A DNA stretch of 64,000 nt from positions 359,150 through 423,149 of the forward strand of contig NZ_AHBZ03000022.1 in NCBI RefSeq assembly GCF_000238375.3. The letters run 5' to 3'. This stretch comes from Pseudoalteromonas citrea. Lineage in GTDB: Bacteria > Pseudomonadota > Gammaproteobacteria > Enterobacterales > Alteromonadaceae. The notes beneath the pieces were generated by a model, which did no database searches, had not been told where the DNA came from, and saw nothing but the letters and a program-made list of their open reading frames with translations. How positions within the stretch are numbered: the stretch's first letter is position 1; each line of letters starts with the position of its first letter. Position numbers and translations under genes: made by a program. Below are positions 10,003 to 19,909 of the stretch, one piece after another.

Positions 10003-10575
10003 TTACTGCTCACGCTGAGATTCTTCAATTTGTTTAAACGATTTCACATAAAAGTGCATAGTAAAATCACTCAATAGCCTTGAACGCTGCTCTCCTGCTA
10101 CAATGCCCTGTATTATCGGGCGCTCAAGTAAGTATGACGCTTCTACTTGCCGTAACATTTGTGATAAACGATTATTAGATTCACTTCGTCCAATCACCTT
10201 GAGTAAATTCCCTTGTCTTTCTAAACTAGTGAGATAGACCCCTGCAGGCACAACACGTGTGATCTCATCAATAATCTGTGTTCCTAAGTTTCGATTACTT
10301 TGTAACTCTTCAATCAACCGAATACGTCGCTGTAAGTTGTCTTTCTTTTTATTTAAGTCATTAATCGCAACAATACGAGTATCTAATTTCGCAATTTCTG
10401 TTTTCAAATAACTATTTTTTATGTTTTGGCCAGCAGTCAAGCCATCATAAAATGCACCAATAAAGTACATAACTAAAAACACAACGCCAACTATTAAGCC
10501 GATAATCGTTAAAAACTTTTGTTGCGACGCCTGACGCTGCTGTTCTCTCCATGGTAATAAATTTATATGTGGCAT
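10003..10575 (-). CDS. pilN: Type IV pilus assembly protein PilN
   Basis: Inner-membrane partner of PilO whose N-terminal tail docks on PilM. The 190 residues begin MPHINLLPWREQQR, the conserved PilM-binding INLLPWR signature. A membrane helix at about 22-44, a coiled coil (NDLNKKKDNLQRRIRLIEEL) and a periplasmic ferredoxin-like fold with GVYLTSLERQGN follow. The start overlaps pilM by 13 bp. Confidence 0.95.
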   Translation of the reverse strand: MPHINLLPWREQQRQASQQKFLTIIGLIVGVVFLVMYFIGAFYDGLTAGQNIKNSYLKTEIAKLDTRIVAINDLNKKKDNLQRRIRLIEELQSNRNLGTQIIDEITRVVPAGVYLTSLERQGNLLKVIGRSESNNRLSQMLRQVEASYLLERPIIQGIVAGEQRSRLLSDFTMHFYVKSFKQIEESQREQ

Positions 10576-11642
10576 GACGTAAAGCTCCTCAATGCGAGCC
10601 CTGTTGCAATAGCAAATTGTGGCTTATGCCTTTGCAATACATTCCTATCTACTTTAGGAGACACCTCCATATCCACAAAAGGATCTGCAACGATCGTGTG
10701 AATACCTAACTCATCAACCAATAATCTATCTAACCCTTCAACTAAAGCAGTACCGCCAGTTAGAACAACATAGTCTACATGGTCTTTACCACTTGTGGTC
10801 ATAAACATTTGCACCGCTCTGCGCACTTGCTGTAGTAATGCAGTTTGAAAAGGCGCTAACACTTCAAACGTATAGTTAGGTGGTAAATCCCCAGTTGTTT
10901 TTGCAATTTCAGCTTCATCAAAACTTTTATTGTAGTAGGCAACAATACTATTTGTATATTGCTCGCCGCCAAACACTTGATCTCGGGTGTAAATAGCTTT
11001 ACCTGATTGGATCACACTAACTAGGGTGATCACTGCCCCAATATCGATTACTGCAACGACTTTATCAAAGGCATCTGACGGTAATTGCCCATACAATACA
11101 TCTAGTGAACGACCCAAGGCATAACTTTCTACATCAACCACTTTTGCCTTATAGCCAGCTTCTTCTAAGGCACCAACTCGTGCTTGAACACTTTCTGTTC
11201 TCGCAGCTGAAAGTAATACATTGACCCGTGAAGGATCCGCTTCATTCACCGAGATTTTCTCAAAATCTAAGCTTACCTCATCCAATGGATAAGGAATTAA
11301 GCTGTCAGCTTCTATCGCAATTTGCGACTCCAATTCAGCATCAGTTAATGAAACATCCATAAAAATCACTTTAGTAATAACCGACTGACCAGACACAGCA
11401 ACGGCGGCATATTGGGTATGTTTTGGTAAACGCTTTTTTAATTTACTGATAACTCGTCCAATGGCTTCAATATCTTGAATTGCGCGCTCCGATATTGCAC
11501 CTTTTGGGATAGGCTCAATCGCCACAGCCTCTACTCGATAGCCGGCATTGGACTGTGACAGCAACACCGCTTTTGCACAATGAGAGCCAATGTCGATGCC
11601 GAACATCATCGGTGCTTGTTTATTGAAGAGTTTGCTAAGCAT
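10563..11642 (-). CDS. pilM: Type IV pilus actin-like ATPase PilM
   Basis: Cytoplasmic actin/FtsA-like protein that anchors the pilus alignment complex. 359 residues with phosphate-1 FGIDIGSHCAKAVLL, phosphate-2 VVAVIDIGAVITLVSV and the adenosine motif YVVLTGGTALVEGLD. It heads the pil operon and diverges from mrcA across 134 bp, the arrangement (hofM facing mrcA) also found in E. coli. Confidence 0.96.
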   Translation of the reverse strand: MLSKLFNKQAPMMFGIDIGSHCAKAVLLSQSNAGYRVEAVAIEPIPKGAISERAIQDIEAIGRVISKLKKRLPKHTQYAAVAVSGQSVITKVIFMDVSLTDAELESQIAIEADSLIPYPLDEVSLDFEKISVNEADPSRVNVLLSAARTESVQARVGALEEAGYKAKVVDVESYALGRSLDVLYGQLPSDAFDKVVAVIDIGAVITLVSVIQSGKAIYTRDQVFGGEQYTNSIVAYYNKSFDEAEIAKTTGDLPPNYTFEVLAPFQTALLQQVRRAVQMFMTTSGKDHVDYVVLTGGTALVEGLDRLLVDELGIHTIVADPFVDMEVSPKVDRNVLQRHKPQFAIATGLALRSFTSCHI

Positions 11643-11776
11643 GGCTGTCGCCTAATATCCTTTGTTTTATGTATGAACAAGTTATAATTATATACACATT
11701 TATTATTAATCATTTTTTATTCAAGATATACTAGCAGTGTCTACCTATAATTGGGAGTCTAACTAGGGAATATTCC

Positions 11777-14227
11777 GTGACTATATTGAAGAGAGCTTTA
11801 CAGTTTTTTATCGCTTGTACTATTTTAGGTCTGTTAACATTAATCAGTCTTTATTATTATGTCAAATCTGATATCCCCAGCGTAAAGGTACTTAAAGAGG
11901 TACAATTACAAACCCCCATGCAAGTCTTTACCAAAGATGGCAAACTCATTAACCAATTCGGTGAGAAACGACGAATTCCAGTAAAAATTGACGATATTCC
12001 ACAGCCCCTTATTGATGCCATACTCGCCACGGAGGACAATCGATTTTACGAACATTTTGGCATCGATCCAATCGGCATTGTGCGTTCATTTATTGTCTTA
12101 GTCAGTACGGGAGAAAAGAAACAAGGTGCCAGTACTATAACCATGCAGCTTGCTCGAAACTTTTTCCTTACTCGTGAAAAAGCGTATATACGTAAAGTCA
12201 AAGAAATTTTTATCGCATTACATATTGAACAGCTCCTCTCGAAAGACGAAATCCTCGCCCTTTACCTTAATAAAATTGAATTAGGGCATCGGGCATTTGG
12301 GATTGGTGCAGCGGCGCAGGTGTACTACGGCAAAGAGCTCCATGAACTCACATTGCCACAAATGGCCATGATCGCAGGACTGCCAAAAGCACCTTCGGCG
12401 CTCAACCCCATTCGCAGTGCAACCCGAGCAAAAGCGCGTCGTAATGTTGTATTAGGCAGAATGTTTAAAGAAAAATATATAGATAAAGCAACCTACGAAA
12501 AAGCCAAAAATACACCTATTACAGCAAAACGCCATGGGGCAGAAATAGAGCTTTATGCACCTTATATTTCCGAAATGGTCCGCGCTTATATGGTAGAGCG
12601 TTATGGGACTGACAAAGCCTATAATAGTGGGTTTAGAGTCTTTACCAGCGTTGAGTCTGATATTCAAGCTGCCGCTCAACAGGCACTGGTCAATAACTTA
12701 CACAAGTACGATATGCGTCATGGCTATCGTGGCCCTGAAAAAACATTATGGCAATTTGAAAATGAAGCACCTTGGACGGAACAAGCAATATTGGCGCATT
12801 TAAAGCCAGTGAAAGAAATCGCTCCATTACAAGCAGCGGTTGTTACCGATATATCTGAACAGTCTGCAACCGTGCTTTCTAAGTCAGGTGAATATCAAAC
12901 CATAAATTGGGATGGGCTAAGCTGGGCTCGTGCCTTTATTTCACAGACCCGTCAAGGCCTACCACCCAAAACAGCAGCTGAAATATTAGCACCAGGCATG
13001 CAAATTTGGCTTAGGAAACATAAAGATAAATGGCAACTAAGCCAATACCCTAAACCATCAAGTGCACTGGTCTCACTAGACCCACAAGATGGCAGAATAA
13101 AAGCCTTAGTAGGCGGGTATAGCTTTACACAGAGTCAATATAATCGTGCGACTCAAGCAAAAAGGCAAGTTGGTTCAAATATAAAGCCTTTTATTTATTC
13201 AGCAGCGATAGAAAGTGACTACTCACTAGCAACCATTATTAACGATGCACCAATCAATCATTGGGATAAAAGCCAGCGATATGCATGGCGTCCAAGAAAT
13301 AGCCCCGATGTGTATAGTGGTCCGATCCGAATTCGTCGTGCACTGGCACAATCAAAAAACGTTGTATCTGTCAGGCTATTACAAGGTGTAGGCTTACACA
13401 AGAGCGCTGATCACTTACTTAAATTTGGTTTTCAAGATGAAGACATTAATCGCAGTGAATCTCTGGCGCTCGGCAGTGCTGCCATGACACCACTGGAGAT
13501 GGCCAGAGGAATGAGCACCTTTGCCAATGGCGGTCATCTTATCGATCCGTATTTTATTAGTGAGATTCAAGATGCGTATGGTAATACCCTGGGGTCAGCG
13601 CAACCTCTAATCGCATGTGATGAAGAACAGCTAGAGATGTACTCTCATACCTGCGCACCCCAAGTGATCTCAGAACAAAATGCATTCTTAGTATCAAGTG
13701 CTATGCACAGTGCTATTTGGGGCGGGGGCAGTTGGCGACACAAAACGGGTTGGACGGGTACTGGCTGGCGTGCACAGAATTTAAAACGCCGAGATTTATC
13801 TGGTAAAACAGGGACTACTAACGAGTCGATAGATACTTGGTTTAGTGGCTTTAATCAAAACGTATTAACAACGGTATGGGTGGGCTTTGATGATGCAAGC
13901 AAGCCATTAGGACGTGCATCATATAACAATAACCTAGGCAAAAATCAGTTGGTAGGCGCAGAATCTGGGGCTATTTCTGCACAACCGGCATGGATTGAGT
14001 TTATGCGCACCGCCCTCAACAATCAGCCTCTCGCCCCCATTGAACCACCACCAGGTTTAATCTCAGTACGCATTGATTTAAAAACGGGTTTACTGAGTCA
14101 TAAGAATGATTACACAAGTCGTTTCGAATATTTTGAACCCGGTACAGTACCAACCAAATATGTATTAGACAAAGGTGCAAGCACACCATTTGATGATCCT
14201 TTGCCAATACAAGATGAGTTATTTTAA
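11777..14227 (+). CDS. mrcA: Penicillin-binding protein 1A (class A, bifunctional)
   Basis: Polymerises and cross-links peptidoglycan at the inner membrane. The GTG start at 11777 is supported by AGGGA 7 bp upstream and by the hydrophobic anchor that follows (residues about 10-30). The GT51 domain has catalytic E86 in ATEDNRFYEHFG and GASTITMQLARNFF. The ODP/OB-like insert follows, then the transpeptidase with nucleophile S467 (GSNIK), an SKN motif and KTG at 677-679 (SGKTGTTN). 816 residues, close to the family norm. It faces pilM. Confidence 0.96.
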   Translation: MTILKRALQFFIACTILGLLTLISLYYYVKSDIPSVKVLKEVQLQTPMQVFTKDGKLINQFGEKRRIPVKIDDIPQPLIDAILATEDNRFYEHFGIDPIGIVRSFIVLVSTGEKKQGASTITMQLARNFFLTREKAYIRKVKEIFIALHIEQLLSKDEILALYLNKIELGHRAFGIGAAAQVYYGKELHELTLPQMAMIAGLPKAPSALNPIRSATRAKARRNVVLGRMFKEKYIDKATYEKAKNTPITAKRHGAEIELYAPYISEMVRAYMVERYGTDKAYNSGFRVFTSVESDIQAAAQQALVNNLHKYDMRHGYRGPEKTLWQFENEAPWTEQAILAHLKPVKEIAPLQAAVVTDISEQSATVLSKSGEYQTINWDGLSWARAFISQTRQGLPPKTAAEILAPGMQIWLRKHKDKWQLSQYPKPSSALVSLDPQDGRIKALVGGYSFTQSQYNRATQAKRQVGSNIKPFIYSAAIESDYSLATIINDAPINHWDKSQRYAWRPRNSPDVYSGPIRIRRALAQSKNVVSVRLLQGVGLHKSADHLLKFGFQDEDINRSESLALGSAAMTPLEMARGMSTFANGGHLIDPYFISEIQDAYGNTLGSAQPLIACDEEQLEMYSHTCAPQVISEQNAFLVSSAMHSAIWGGGSWRHKTGWTGTGWRAQNLKRRDLSGKTGTTNESIDTWFSGFNQNVLTTVWVGFDDASKPLGRASYNNNLGKNQLVGAESGAISAQPAWIEFMRTALNNQPLAPIEPPPGLISVRIDLKTGLLSHKNDYTSRFEYFEPGTVPTKYVLDKGASTPFDDPLPIQDELF

Positions 14228-14270
14228 AACATCAACATGTTAAGCGCCTCAGTAATATCTAAATACAAAA

Positions 14271-14296
14271 AAGCCAATCATTTACCTGATTGGCTT
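14271..14296. terminator. Bidirectional rho-independent terminator between mrcA and the malic enzyme gene
   Basis: Perfect 10-bp arms AAGCCAATCA and TGATTGGCTT around the loop TTTACC. A-rich sequence lies on the left and a T run on the right, so it can end both mrcA (rightward) and the malic enzyme gene (leftward). Confidence 0.88.
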
Positions 14297-14337
14297 TTTC
14301 GTTATTGATGCTGAGTTAAGGCGAATCTATAAGTAAA

Positions 14338-15591
14338 TTAGGCTTCTAAATCAGACATATAGTTTGCTGGTAGCTCAATTTGCGCAACACCGGACTCGAT
14401 CGCTGCATGTGCCACAGCCTTAGCTATGCGTGGCAATAATCGCGGGTCCATTGGCTTTGGAATAATATACTGTGCACCAAACTCCAAGCTATCAACACCA
14501 GCCGCAGTCAACACTTGTTCTGGTACAGGCTCTTTCGCAATACTACGAATCGCTTCAACCGCAGCAATCTTCATTTCATCATTAATCGCTGTGGCTCTAA
14601 CATCGAGCGCACCGCGAAAAATAAATGGGAAGCACAAGACGTTATTTACCTGATTTGGATAGTCAGAACGGCCTGTGGCCATAATCAGATCGGTGCGTGC
14701 ACTGTGCGCAAGCTCTGGATTGATTTCAGGATCTGGATTAGAACATGCAAATACTACAGGCTTATCTGCCATTAGCTTTAAATCATCGGCAGACAATAAA
14801 TCAGGGCCAGATACTCCAACAAACACATCAGCATCAGAGATCACATCTTGCAACGTACGCTTATCCGTATTATTTGCAAATAATTGCTTATACTCATTTA
14901 AATCGTCACGACGCGTGTGAATAACGCCTTTACGATCGAGCATATAAATGTGCTCACGTTGTGCACCACACTTAATTAATAGCTCCATACATGCGATGGC
15001 TGCAGCACCGGCACCCAAACATACGATGATCGCATCTTGTATGTCTTTACCCTGAATTTCTAGCGCATTAAGCATGCCCGCAGCCGTCACAATGGCAGTA
15101 CCATGTTGATCATCATGAAAAACGGGGATTTCACACCGCTCAATCAGCGCTTTTTCAATTTCAAAGCATTCAGGGGCTTTAATGTCTTCTAAGTTAATAC
15201 CACCAAATGTATCGGCTATATTAGCTACAGTATTAATGAAATCTTCAGTCGAGCGATGCTTAACTTCGATATCAATTGAATCTAATCCGGCAAAACGTTT
15301 AAACAGAAGTGCCTTACCTTCCATTACTGGCTTAGATGCTAAGGGGCCTAAATTACCCAAGCCCAAAATGGCAGTACCATTACTGATCACTGCAACCATA
15401 TTACCTTTACCGGTATATTTGTACGCGTTTGCAGGATCAGCCGCGATTTCACGCACTGGTTCGGCAACACCTGGGCTATACGCCAAGGCTAAATCTTTAA
15501 CGGTTTCCGCTGGCTTAGTCAGTTCAACACTGATTTTACCTGGAACGGGATGAGCATGATAATGTAGAGCTTGTTCACGAAAGTCTGACAT
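14338..15591 (-). CDS. NAD(P)-dependent malic enzyme, short form
   Basis: Oxidatively decarboxylates malate to pyruvate. 417 residues, matching only the catalytic part of E. coli MaeB: the phosphotransacetylase-like C-terminus is absent. Visible are the malic N-domain (LALAYSPGVAEP, VISNGTAILGLGNLGPLA), the catalytic segment IPVFHDDQHGTAIVTAAG and the Rossmann motif VCLGAGAAAIACMEL. The cofactor cannot be settled by eye. It lies alone between a bidirectional terminator and a 500-bp upstream gap. Confidence 0.9.
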   Translation of the reverse strand: MSDFREQALHYHAHPVPGKISVELTKPAETVKDLALAYSPGVAEPVREIAADPANAYKYTGKGNMVAVISNGTAILGLGNLGPLASKPVMEGKALLFKRFAGLDSIDIEVKHRSTEDFINTVANIADTFGGINLEDIKAPECFEIEKALIERCEIPVFHDDQHGTAIVTAAGMLNALEIQGKDIQDAIIVCLGAGAAAIACMELLIKCGAQREHIYMLDRKGVIHTRRDDLNEYKQLFANNTDKRTLQDVISDADVFVGVSGPDLLSADDLKLMADKPVVFACSNPDPEINPELAHSARTDLIMATGRSDYPNQVNNVLCFPFIFRGALDVRATAINDEMKIAAVEAIRSIAKEPVPEQVLTAAGVDSLEFGAQYIIPKPMDPRLLPRIAKAVAHAAIESGVAQIELPANYMSDLEA

Positions 15592-16102
15592 GACGCGATA
15601 TATTCCTGCAAGAAGTTAAAAGTGAGAGTGAAATTCCGCAATTAAGTCAACAATACCCTGTTTGCAAATATATTCAAGCAATATCAGGTCGATCCTGTAT
15701 TTACTAGTTCAAGGCATTTTCACAGATTTTTACGGGTATTTAACTTATTTTATCTGCTTTTATTCATCAAAAACTACTGACCATCTACTTTTATTCCACC
15801 TAAATTGAATGAAAAACAACCCACCCTAGCCAAAATAGAGCAAACTACCAAGATAGACCAAAAAAGTAGAGATTTCACCGCAGTTGGCATACTTTAATGA
15901 ATTTTAAAAACAGTAACTTTAACGACACTTTGAATTTTTATGCATAAAACTAACAAAGATACGCAAAAAAACCATTCAGTCCGTTCTACGACTATAGAAG
16001 CTCTTTTGAAAAAGTGAAATGAGGTAAATTAAATACCGAACATAAGGAATAGAAATTAGAGTCTAAGCTCTACAGATAATATCATTAAATTTAAGACACA
16101 AA
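15592..16102. other. Intergenic gap upstream of the malic enzyme gene
   Basis: About 510 bp with no convincing ORF, tRNA or hairpin RNA. It is AT-rich and must carry the malic enzyme promoter at its left end; at its right it runs into the rpmE terminator. One near-match to an arginine repressor half-box (TGAATTTTTATGCA, 15931-15944) stands alone and is not called. Confidence 0.5.
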
Positions 16103-16124
16103 AAAAGCACCCGTAGGTGCTTTT
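16103..16124 (-). terminator. Rho-independent terminator of rpmE
   Basis: Arms AAAAGCACC and GGTGCTTTT around CGTA. Read leftward it lies 15 bp after the rpmE stop and ends in a T run. Confidence 0.88.
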
Positions 16125-16139
16125 ATCAAACGGGTTGTC

Positions 16140-16352
16140 TTACTTACTGCTAAGAGAACCAAAACGCTTGTTGAAGCGGTCAACACGACCACCTGTGTCT
16201 AAGATTTTTTGCTTACCAGTATAGAATGGGTGACACTCAGAACATACGTCTAGGTGAATATCTTTACATAGCGTTGAACGAGTCGCAAATTTATTACCAC
16301 ATGAACAAGATGCGTTAATCGTTTCGTACTTAGGGTGAATACCTTCTTTCAT
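16140..16352 (-). CDS. rpmE: 50S ribosomal protein L31, zinc-binding type
   Basis: Large-subunit protein that helps bridge the 50S and 30S subunits. 70 residues beginning [20 protein letters not shown]. The zinc ribbon cysteines C16, C18, C37 and C40 are all present, so this is the C+ (zinc-containing) form, as opposed to the zinc-free YkgM type. It is monocistronic, with its own terminator and a structured leader. Confidence 0.97.
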   Translation of the reverse strand: MKEGIHPKYETINASCSCGNKFATRSTLCKDIHLDVCSECHPFYTGKQKILDTGGRVDRFNKRFGSLSSK

Positions 16353-16355
16353 AGC

Positions 16356-16398
16356 AACCTCTGGTTAGGCCGTATCGCTCTCCAAACCCGAAGTTTGG
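16356..16398 (-). promoter_or_regulatory. Candidate L31 autoregulatory mRNA leader
   Basis: Read in the rpmE direction, a hairpin with arms CCAAAC and GTTTGG encloses TTCGG (16393-16398 / 16382-16387). A second small stem, AACC-AGA-GGTT (16356-16366), contains the probable Shine-Dalgarno AGAGG just before the ATG. L31 is known to repress its own mRNA in E. coli, and L31 leader motifs are described in gammaproteobacteria. Assigning this leader to that class is inference. Confidence 0.5.
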
Positions 16399-16580
16399 CA
16401 CCATACGTAGTTATACAAATAATTGGACGCGTATTTTATGTAACTACAGCACAATCTACAAGCACTAAATACACTATTTAGCTAAATTTCACTCAACCTA
16501 CTTTTATATAAGCAGTTTAAACTGGGTTTTTAGACCTCCCTCTAGTAAATTAATCATATCCGAGTGAATGTGAGTTTTTA

Positions 16581-18752
16581 ATGTCTTTTGTTGAAGTTGC
16601 AATTAAGGTCCCTCTACCCCGTACGTTTGATTATAAACTAGACGAGGGGCAATCTGTATCTATTGGCGCTAGAGTCGAAGTATCTTTTGCGAATCGACGT
16701 TTAGTCGCGATGGTGGTCGCACTAAAAAGCGACACTCAAGTACCCGAGAATAAAATAAAGCCCATCACGCGTATAATTGATATTGAACCGGTGTTATCAG
16801 CACAACATATTGCATTTTTACGTTTTACTGCACAATATTACTGCCACCCATTAGGCGAAACACTCTTTACCGCTTTACCTGGCGCTCTGCGCAGTGGCGA
16901 CCACCCCGATAAAACCACTGTTGCCACCGTCTCTTTGACAGAGTCAGGACTCACACAGCCAAAACTTCGCTCAAAGAAGCAGCAAGCATTGTTAACCCAA
17001 CTGCACGCATCAGGCGCTTCAAGTATCACTGAGCTCAAAGCACTAGGTTTTACAAAACAACAAATTGATGGTCTCGAAGACAAAGCGCTCGTTAAACAGT
17101 ATTTAGAACACGACACACAATGGGCACTCTCACAAAGAACAATATCTCATAAACCGCGTTTGAATGAAGAGCAAGCTGCCGCTTGCAGCGTCATTAATCA
17201 ACATCAAGGCTACCAAACATTCTTGCTAGAAGGGATCACTGGTAGTGGTAAAACAGAAGTCTACTTACAATGTCTCGAAAACATCATCAACTCAGGACAA
17301 CAAGCATTAATTTTAGTACCTGAAATCGGCTTAACGCCTCAAACCGTTAACCGCTTTCGCCGTCGCTTCCCCGACACACCTATAGATTTATGGCACTCTA
17401 ATTTAACGGACAATGAACGCTTACATGTTTGGCGTCGTTCAGAACAAGGTAGCTGCGCACTAGTAATAGGCACGCGGTCGAGTATTTTTCTCCCCTTTAA
17501 AAATTTGGGTATGGTCATCGTTGATGAAGAACATGATAGTTCTTTCAAGCAACAAGATGGCTTACGCTACCATGCTCGGGATTTGGCGGTATATCGATGC
17601 GCTCGTATAAACATTCCACTTATTTTAGGTACTGCCACTCCTGCCTTAGAAACGCTATATAAAGCCATTGATAAGAAGTTTCAATTACTCACCTTATCGA
17701 AAAGAGCCCAAACAAAAGCAGACAACCAATTTTTACTTATCGATATGAAAGGTCAGGCTGAGCAAAATGGTTTCGCACCTGCAACTCTCAAACATATCGA
17801 GCATACGCTGGCGCGTGGCAAACAAGTCATGGTGTTTTTAAATCGTCGTGGTTATGCGCCTACCTTGCTGTGCCATGAGTGTGGCTGGCTAAGTGAGTGC
17901 TCTCATTGTTCAGCCAGCACCACTTTTCACAAAGCAATGGCACGTTTAGTTTGCCACCACTGTACACAACAAAGCTATGTACCAGCCCAATGCCCAGACT
18001 GTGGTAGTACCCAGATAATGCCTGTTGGGCTCGGCACAGAGCAGTTAGAAGATTTTTTACAACAACACTACCCAGATACCCCTATCAGTCGTATCGATAG
18101 AGACTCAACCCGCAGAAAAGGCGCGTTGGAAGGCGCTCTTGCAGACATCAACGCTGGAGGAAAACGCATATTAGTGGGTACGCAAATGCTCGCCAAAGGC
18201 CATCATTTTGCTGATGTCAGCCTCGTCATTATGCTCGATGTCGATGGTGGACTCTATTCGAGCGACTTTAGAGCTACAGAACACATGGCACAATTAATCA
18301 CTCAAGTTGCGGGGCGTGCTGGACGAAGTGGCGAACCAGGGACGGTTCTCCTGCAAACTCACTTCCCTGAGCACCCTTTGTTACAAGATTTGGTTAATAA
18401 CGGGTACCAAGATTTCGCTCGCTACGCGCTACAAGAACGGCAAGAGGCAGCGCTTCCTCCCTACACGCATTTAGCATTAGTACGTGTTGAAGGGACTAAT
18501 TCTAAAATAGTAATCGACTTTTTAGCAGATTTGGTTCCTGTCAGCCCATACTCTGGTATACAATTACTCGGGCCAGTACCTGCCCCTATGGAGCGCGTAG
18601 CTGGAAAGTACAGATACCAATTACATATTCAAGCCTCAGAGCGACCTACTTTGCATAGCTACCTTGCTCAGTTAATGCAGTACATTAGCGAGCATAAGTT
18701 AGCAAATAGAATTCGATGGAGCATTGACGTAGATCCCACGGATACCTATTAG
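16581..18752 (+). CDS. priA: Primosomal replication restart helicase PriA
   Basis: 3'-to-5' helicase that reloads the replisome at stalled forks. 723 residues. The N-terminal 3'-end-binding domain starts FVEVAIKVPLPRTFDY. The helicase core has Walker A EGITGSGKTEVYL and a DEEH box (MVIVDEEHDSSFKQ). The two zinc sites are CHECGWLSECSHC and CHHC...CPDC, about residues 430-475, followed by HHFADVSLV and QVAGRAGRSGEPG. The ftsN-like gene starts 6 bp after it. Confidence 0.97.
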   Translation: MSFVEVAIKVPLPRTFDYKLDEGQSVSIGARVEVSFANRRLVAMVVALKSDTQVPENKIKPITRIIDIEPVLSAQHIAFLRFTAQYYCHPLGETLFTALPGALRSGDHPDKTTVATVSLTESGLTQPKLRSKKQQALLTQLHASGASSITELKALGFTKQQIDGLEDKALVKQYLEHDTQWALSQRTISHKPRLNEEQAAACSVINQHQGYQTFLLEGITGSGKTEVYLQCLENIINSGQQALILVPEIGLTPQTVNRFRRRFPDTPIDLWHSNLTDNERLHVWRRSEQGSCALVIGTRSSIFLPFKNLGMVIVDEEHDSSFKQQDGLRYHARDLAVYRCARINIPLILGTATPALETLYKAIDKKFQLLTLSKRAQTKADNQFLLIDMKGQAEQNGFAPATLKHIEHTLARGKQVMVFLNRRGYAPTLLCHECGWLSECSHCSASTTFHKAMARLVCHHCTQQSYVPAQCPDCGSTQIMPVGLGTEQLEDFLQQHYPDTPISRIDRDSTRRKGALEGALADINAGGKRILVGTQMLAKGHHFADVSLVIMLDVDGGLYSSDFRATEHMAQLITQVAGRAGRSGEPGTVLLQTHFPEHPLLQDLVNNGYQDFARYALQERQEAALPPYTHLALVRVEGTNSKIVIDFLADLVPVSPYSGIQLLGPVPAPMERVAGKYRYQLHIQASERPTLHSYLAQLMQYISEHKLANRIRWSIDVDPTDTY

Positions 18753-18758
18753 TAATTT

Positions 18759-19301
18759 ATGGCACAGCACGATTATATAAATAGAAAGCCTAAAAGTAAT
18801 AAAGGCAAAAACAATAAACCAGTATCGCAACGTAAACCGTTTCCTACGTTTTTAGCGGTCGCCGCACTCGTTTTAATTTCAGGATTCGTTTACGGACTTT
18901 GGTATATCAAAACCAATGCAGATCCCGCACAAGTGGAATCTGTTCAAAAAACAGCACCTGTTGCTAAGCAAGTTGATAAAGTGCTTGAAAAGCCTCGCCC
19001 ACCTGAGTTTTTAGAAGAAATTAAAAACCACGAGATAAAGGTCGATGTAAAAGAGATTAAACGCCAAGGCCCTTACCAAATGCAATGCGCTTCACTCAGA
19101 AAATATTCTGAAGCCGAAGCCCTCAAAGCTAAAATCGCCTTTGCAGGGCTTGTTGCGGAGATTCGCCGCACTGAAGGCAGCAACGGGGTATGGTACCGCG
19201 TTCGCTTAGGCCCTTATGATAGTAAGCGAAAAGCCGAAAGTGACAAAAATAAATTGAAGCGGATCCACATTGTTGGCTGTGCTATTTGGGGCTGGACTTG
19301 A
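18759..19301 (+). CDS. ftsN: SPOR-domain protein, probable FtsN
   Basis: Small bitopic protein of 180 residues. The basic N-terminus (NRKPKSNKGKNNK) is cytoplasmic, the membrane helix lies at about 29-49 (TFLAVAALVLISGFVYGLWY), and a linker leads to a C-terminal SPOR domain (GPYQMQCASLRKYSEAEALK to the end). SPOR domains bind glycan strands at the septum. Position between priA and hslV matches ftsN in E. coli; sequence alone shows only a SPOR protein, and it is shorter than E. coli FtsN (319). Confidence 0.8.
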   Translation: MAQHDYINRKPKSNKGKNNKPVSQRKPFPTFLAVAALVLISGFVYGLWYIKTNADPAQVESVQKTAPVAKQVDKVLEKPRPPEFLEEIKNHEIKVDVKEIKRQGPYQMQCASLRKYSEAEALKAKIAFAGLVAEIRRTEGSNGVWYRVRLGPYDSKRKAESDKNKLKRIHIVGCAIWGWT

Positions 19302-19379
19302 TTTTAGTCCAATCGCCCTCATCTCTGCTGTAATTAAATTTAATACGAGGCACTAACTGCCTCTCTATTAAGGAATACT

Positions 19380-19898
19380 ATGACTACCATCGTAAGCGTC
19401 CGCCGTGACAATAAAGTTGTTATTGGTGGAGATGGCCAAGTATCACTTGGTAATACCGTAATGAAGGGCAACGCTCGTAAAGTGCGACGTTTATACAACG
19501 GCAAAGTGCTCGCTGGATTTGCTGGCGGTACTGCAGATGCTTTTACCTTGTTTGAACGCTTTGAAAGTAAACTTGAAATGCACCAAGGGCATTTAACAAA
19601 AGCCGCTGTAGAAATGGCCAAAGATTGGCGTAGTGATAGAGCTCTGCGTAAACTTGAAGCACTACTTGCAGTTGCAGATGAAACCGCTTCTTTGATCATT
19701 ACCGGTAATGGTGACGTAGTTCAGCCTGAGAATGACTTAATTGCCATCGGTAGCGGCGGTAACTTTGCCCAATCAGCAGCCACTGCTTTATTAGAAAATA
19801 CCGATTTAGGTGCCGCAGAAATTGTTGAGAAAAGCCTTAAGATCGCAGGTGATATCTGCGTATTTACCAACAACTTTCATACCATCGAAGAATTGTAA
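19380..19898 (+). CDS. hslV: ATP-dependent protease peptidase subunit HslV
   Basis: Proteasome-like threonine peptidase that works with HslU. 172 residues; after Met removal Thr2 (MTTIVSVRR) becomes the nucleophile, and the [20 protein letters not shown] segment is characteristic. GAATA...AGGAA lies upstream of the ATG, and hslU starts 11 bp downstream, so this is a standard two-gene heat-shock unit. Confidence 0.97.
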   Translation: MTTIVSVRRDNKVVIGGDGQVSLGNTVMKGNARKVRRLYNGKVLAGFAGGTADAFTLFERFESKLEMHQGHLTKAAVEMAKDWRSDRALRKLEALLAVADETASLIITGNGDVVQPENDLIAIGSGGNFAQSAATALLENTDLGAAEIVEKSLKIAGDICVFTNNFHTIEEL

Positions 19899-19909
19899 GA
19901 GGAATTGCC

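Noticed and set aside
15931-15944. Near-match to an arginine repressor half-box (TGAATTTTTATGCA)
   Set aside because: One mismatch, no second box at the usual 2-3 bp spacing and no arginine gene beside it. AT-rich gaps give such matches by chance.
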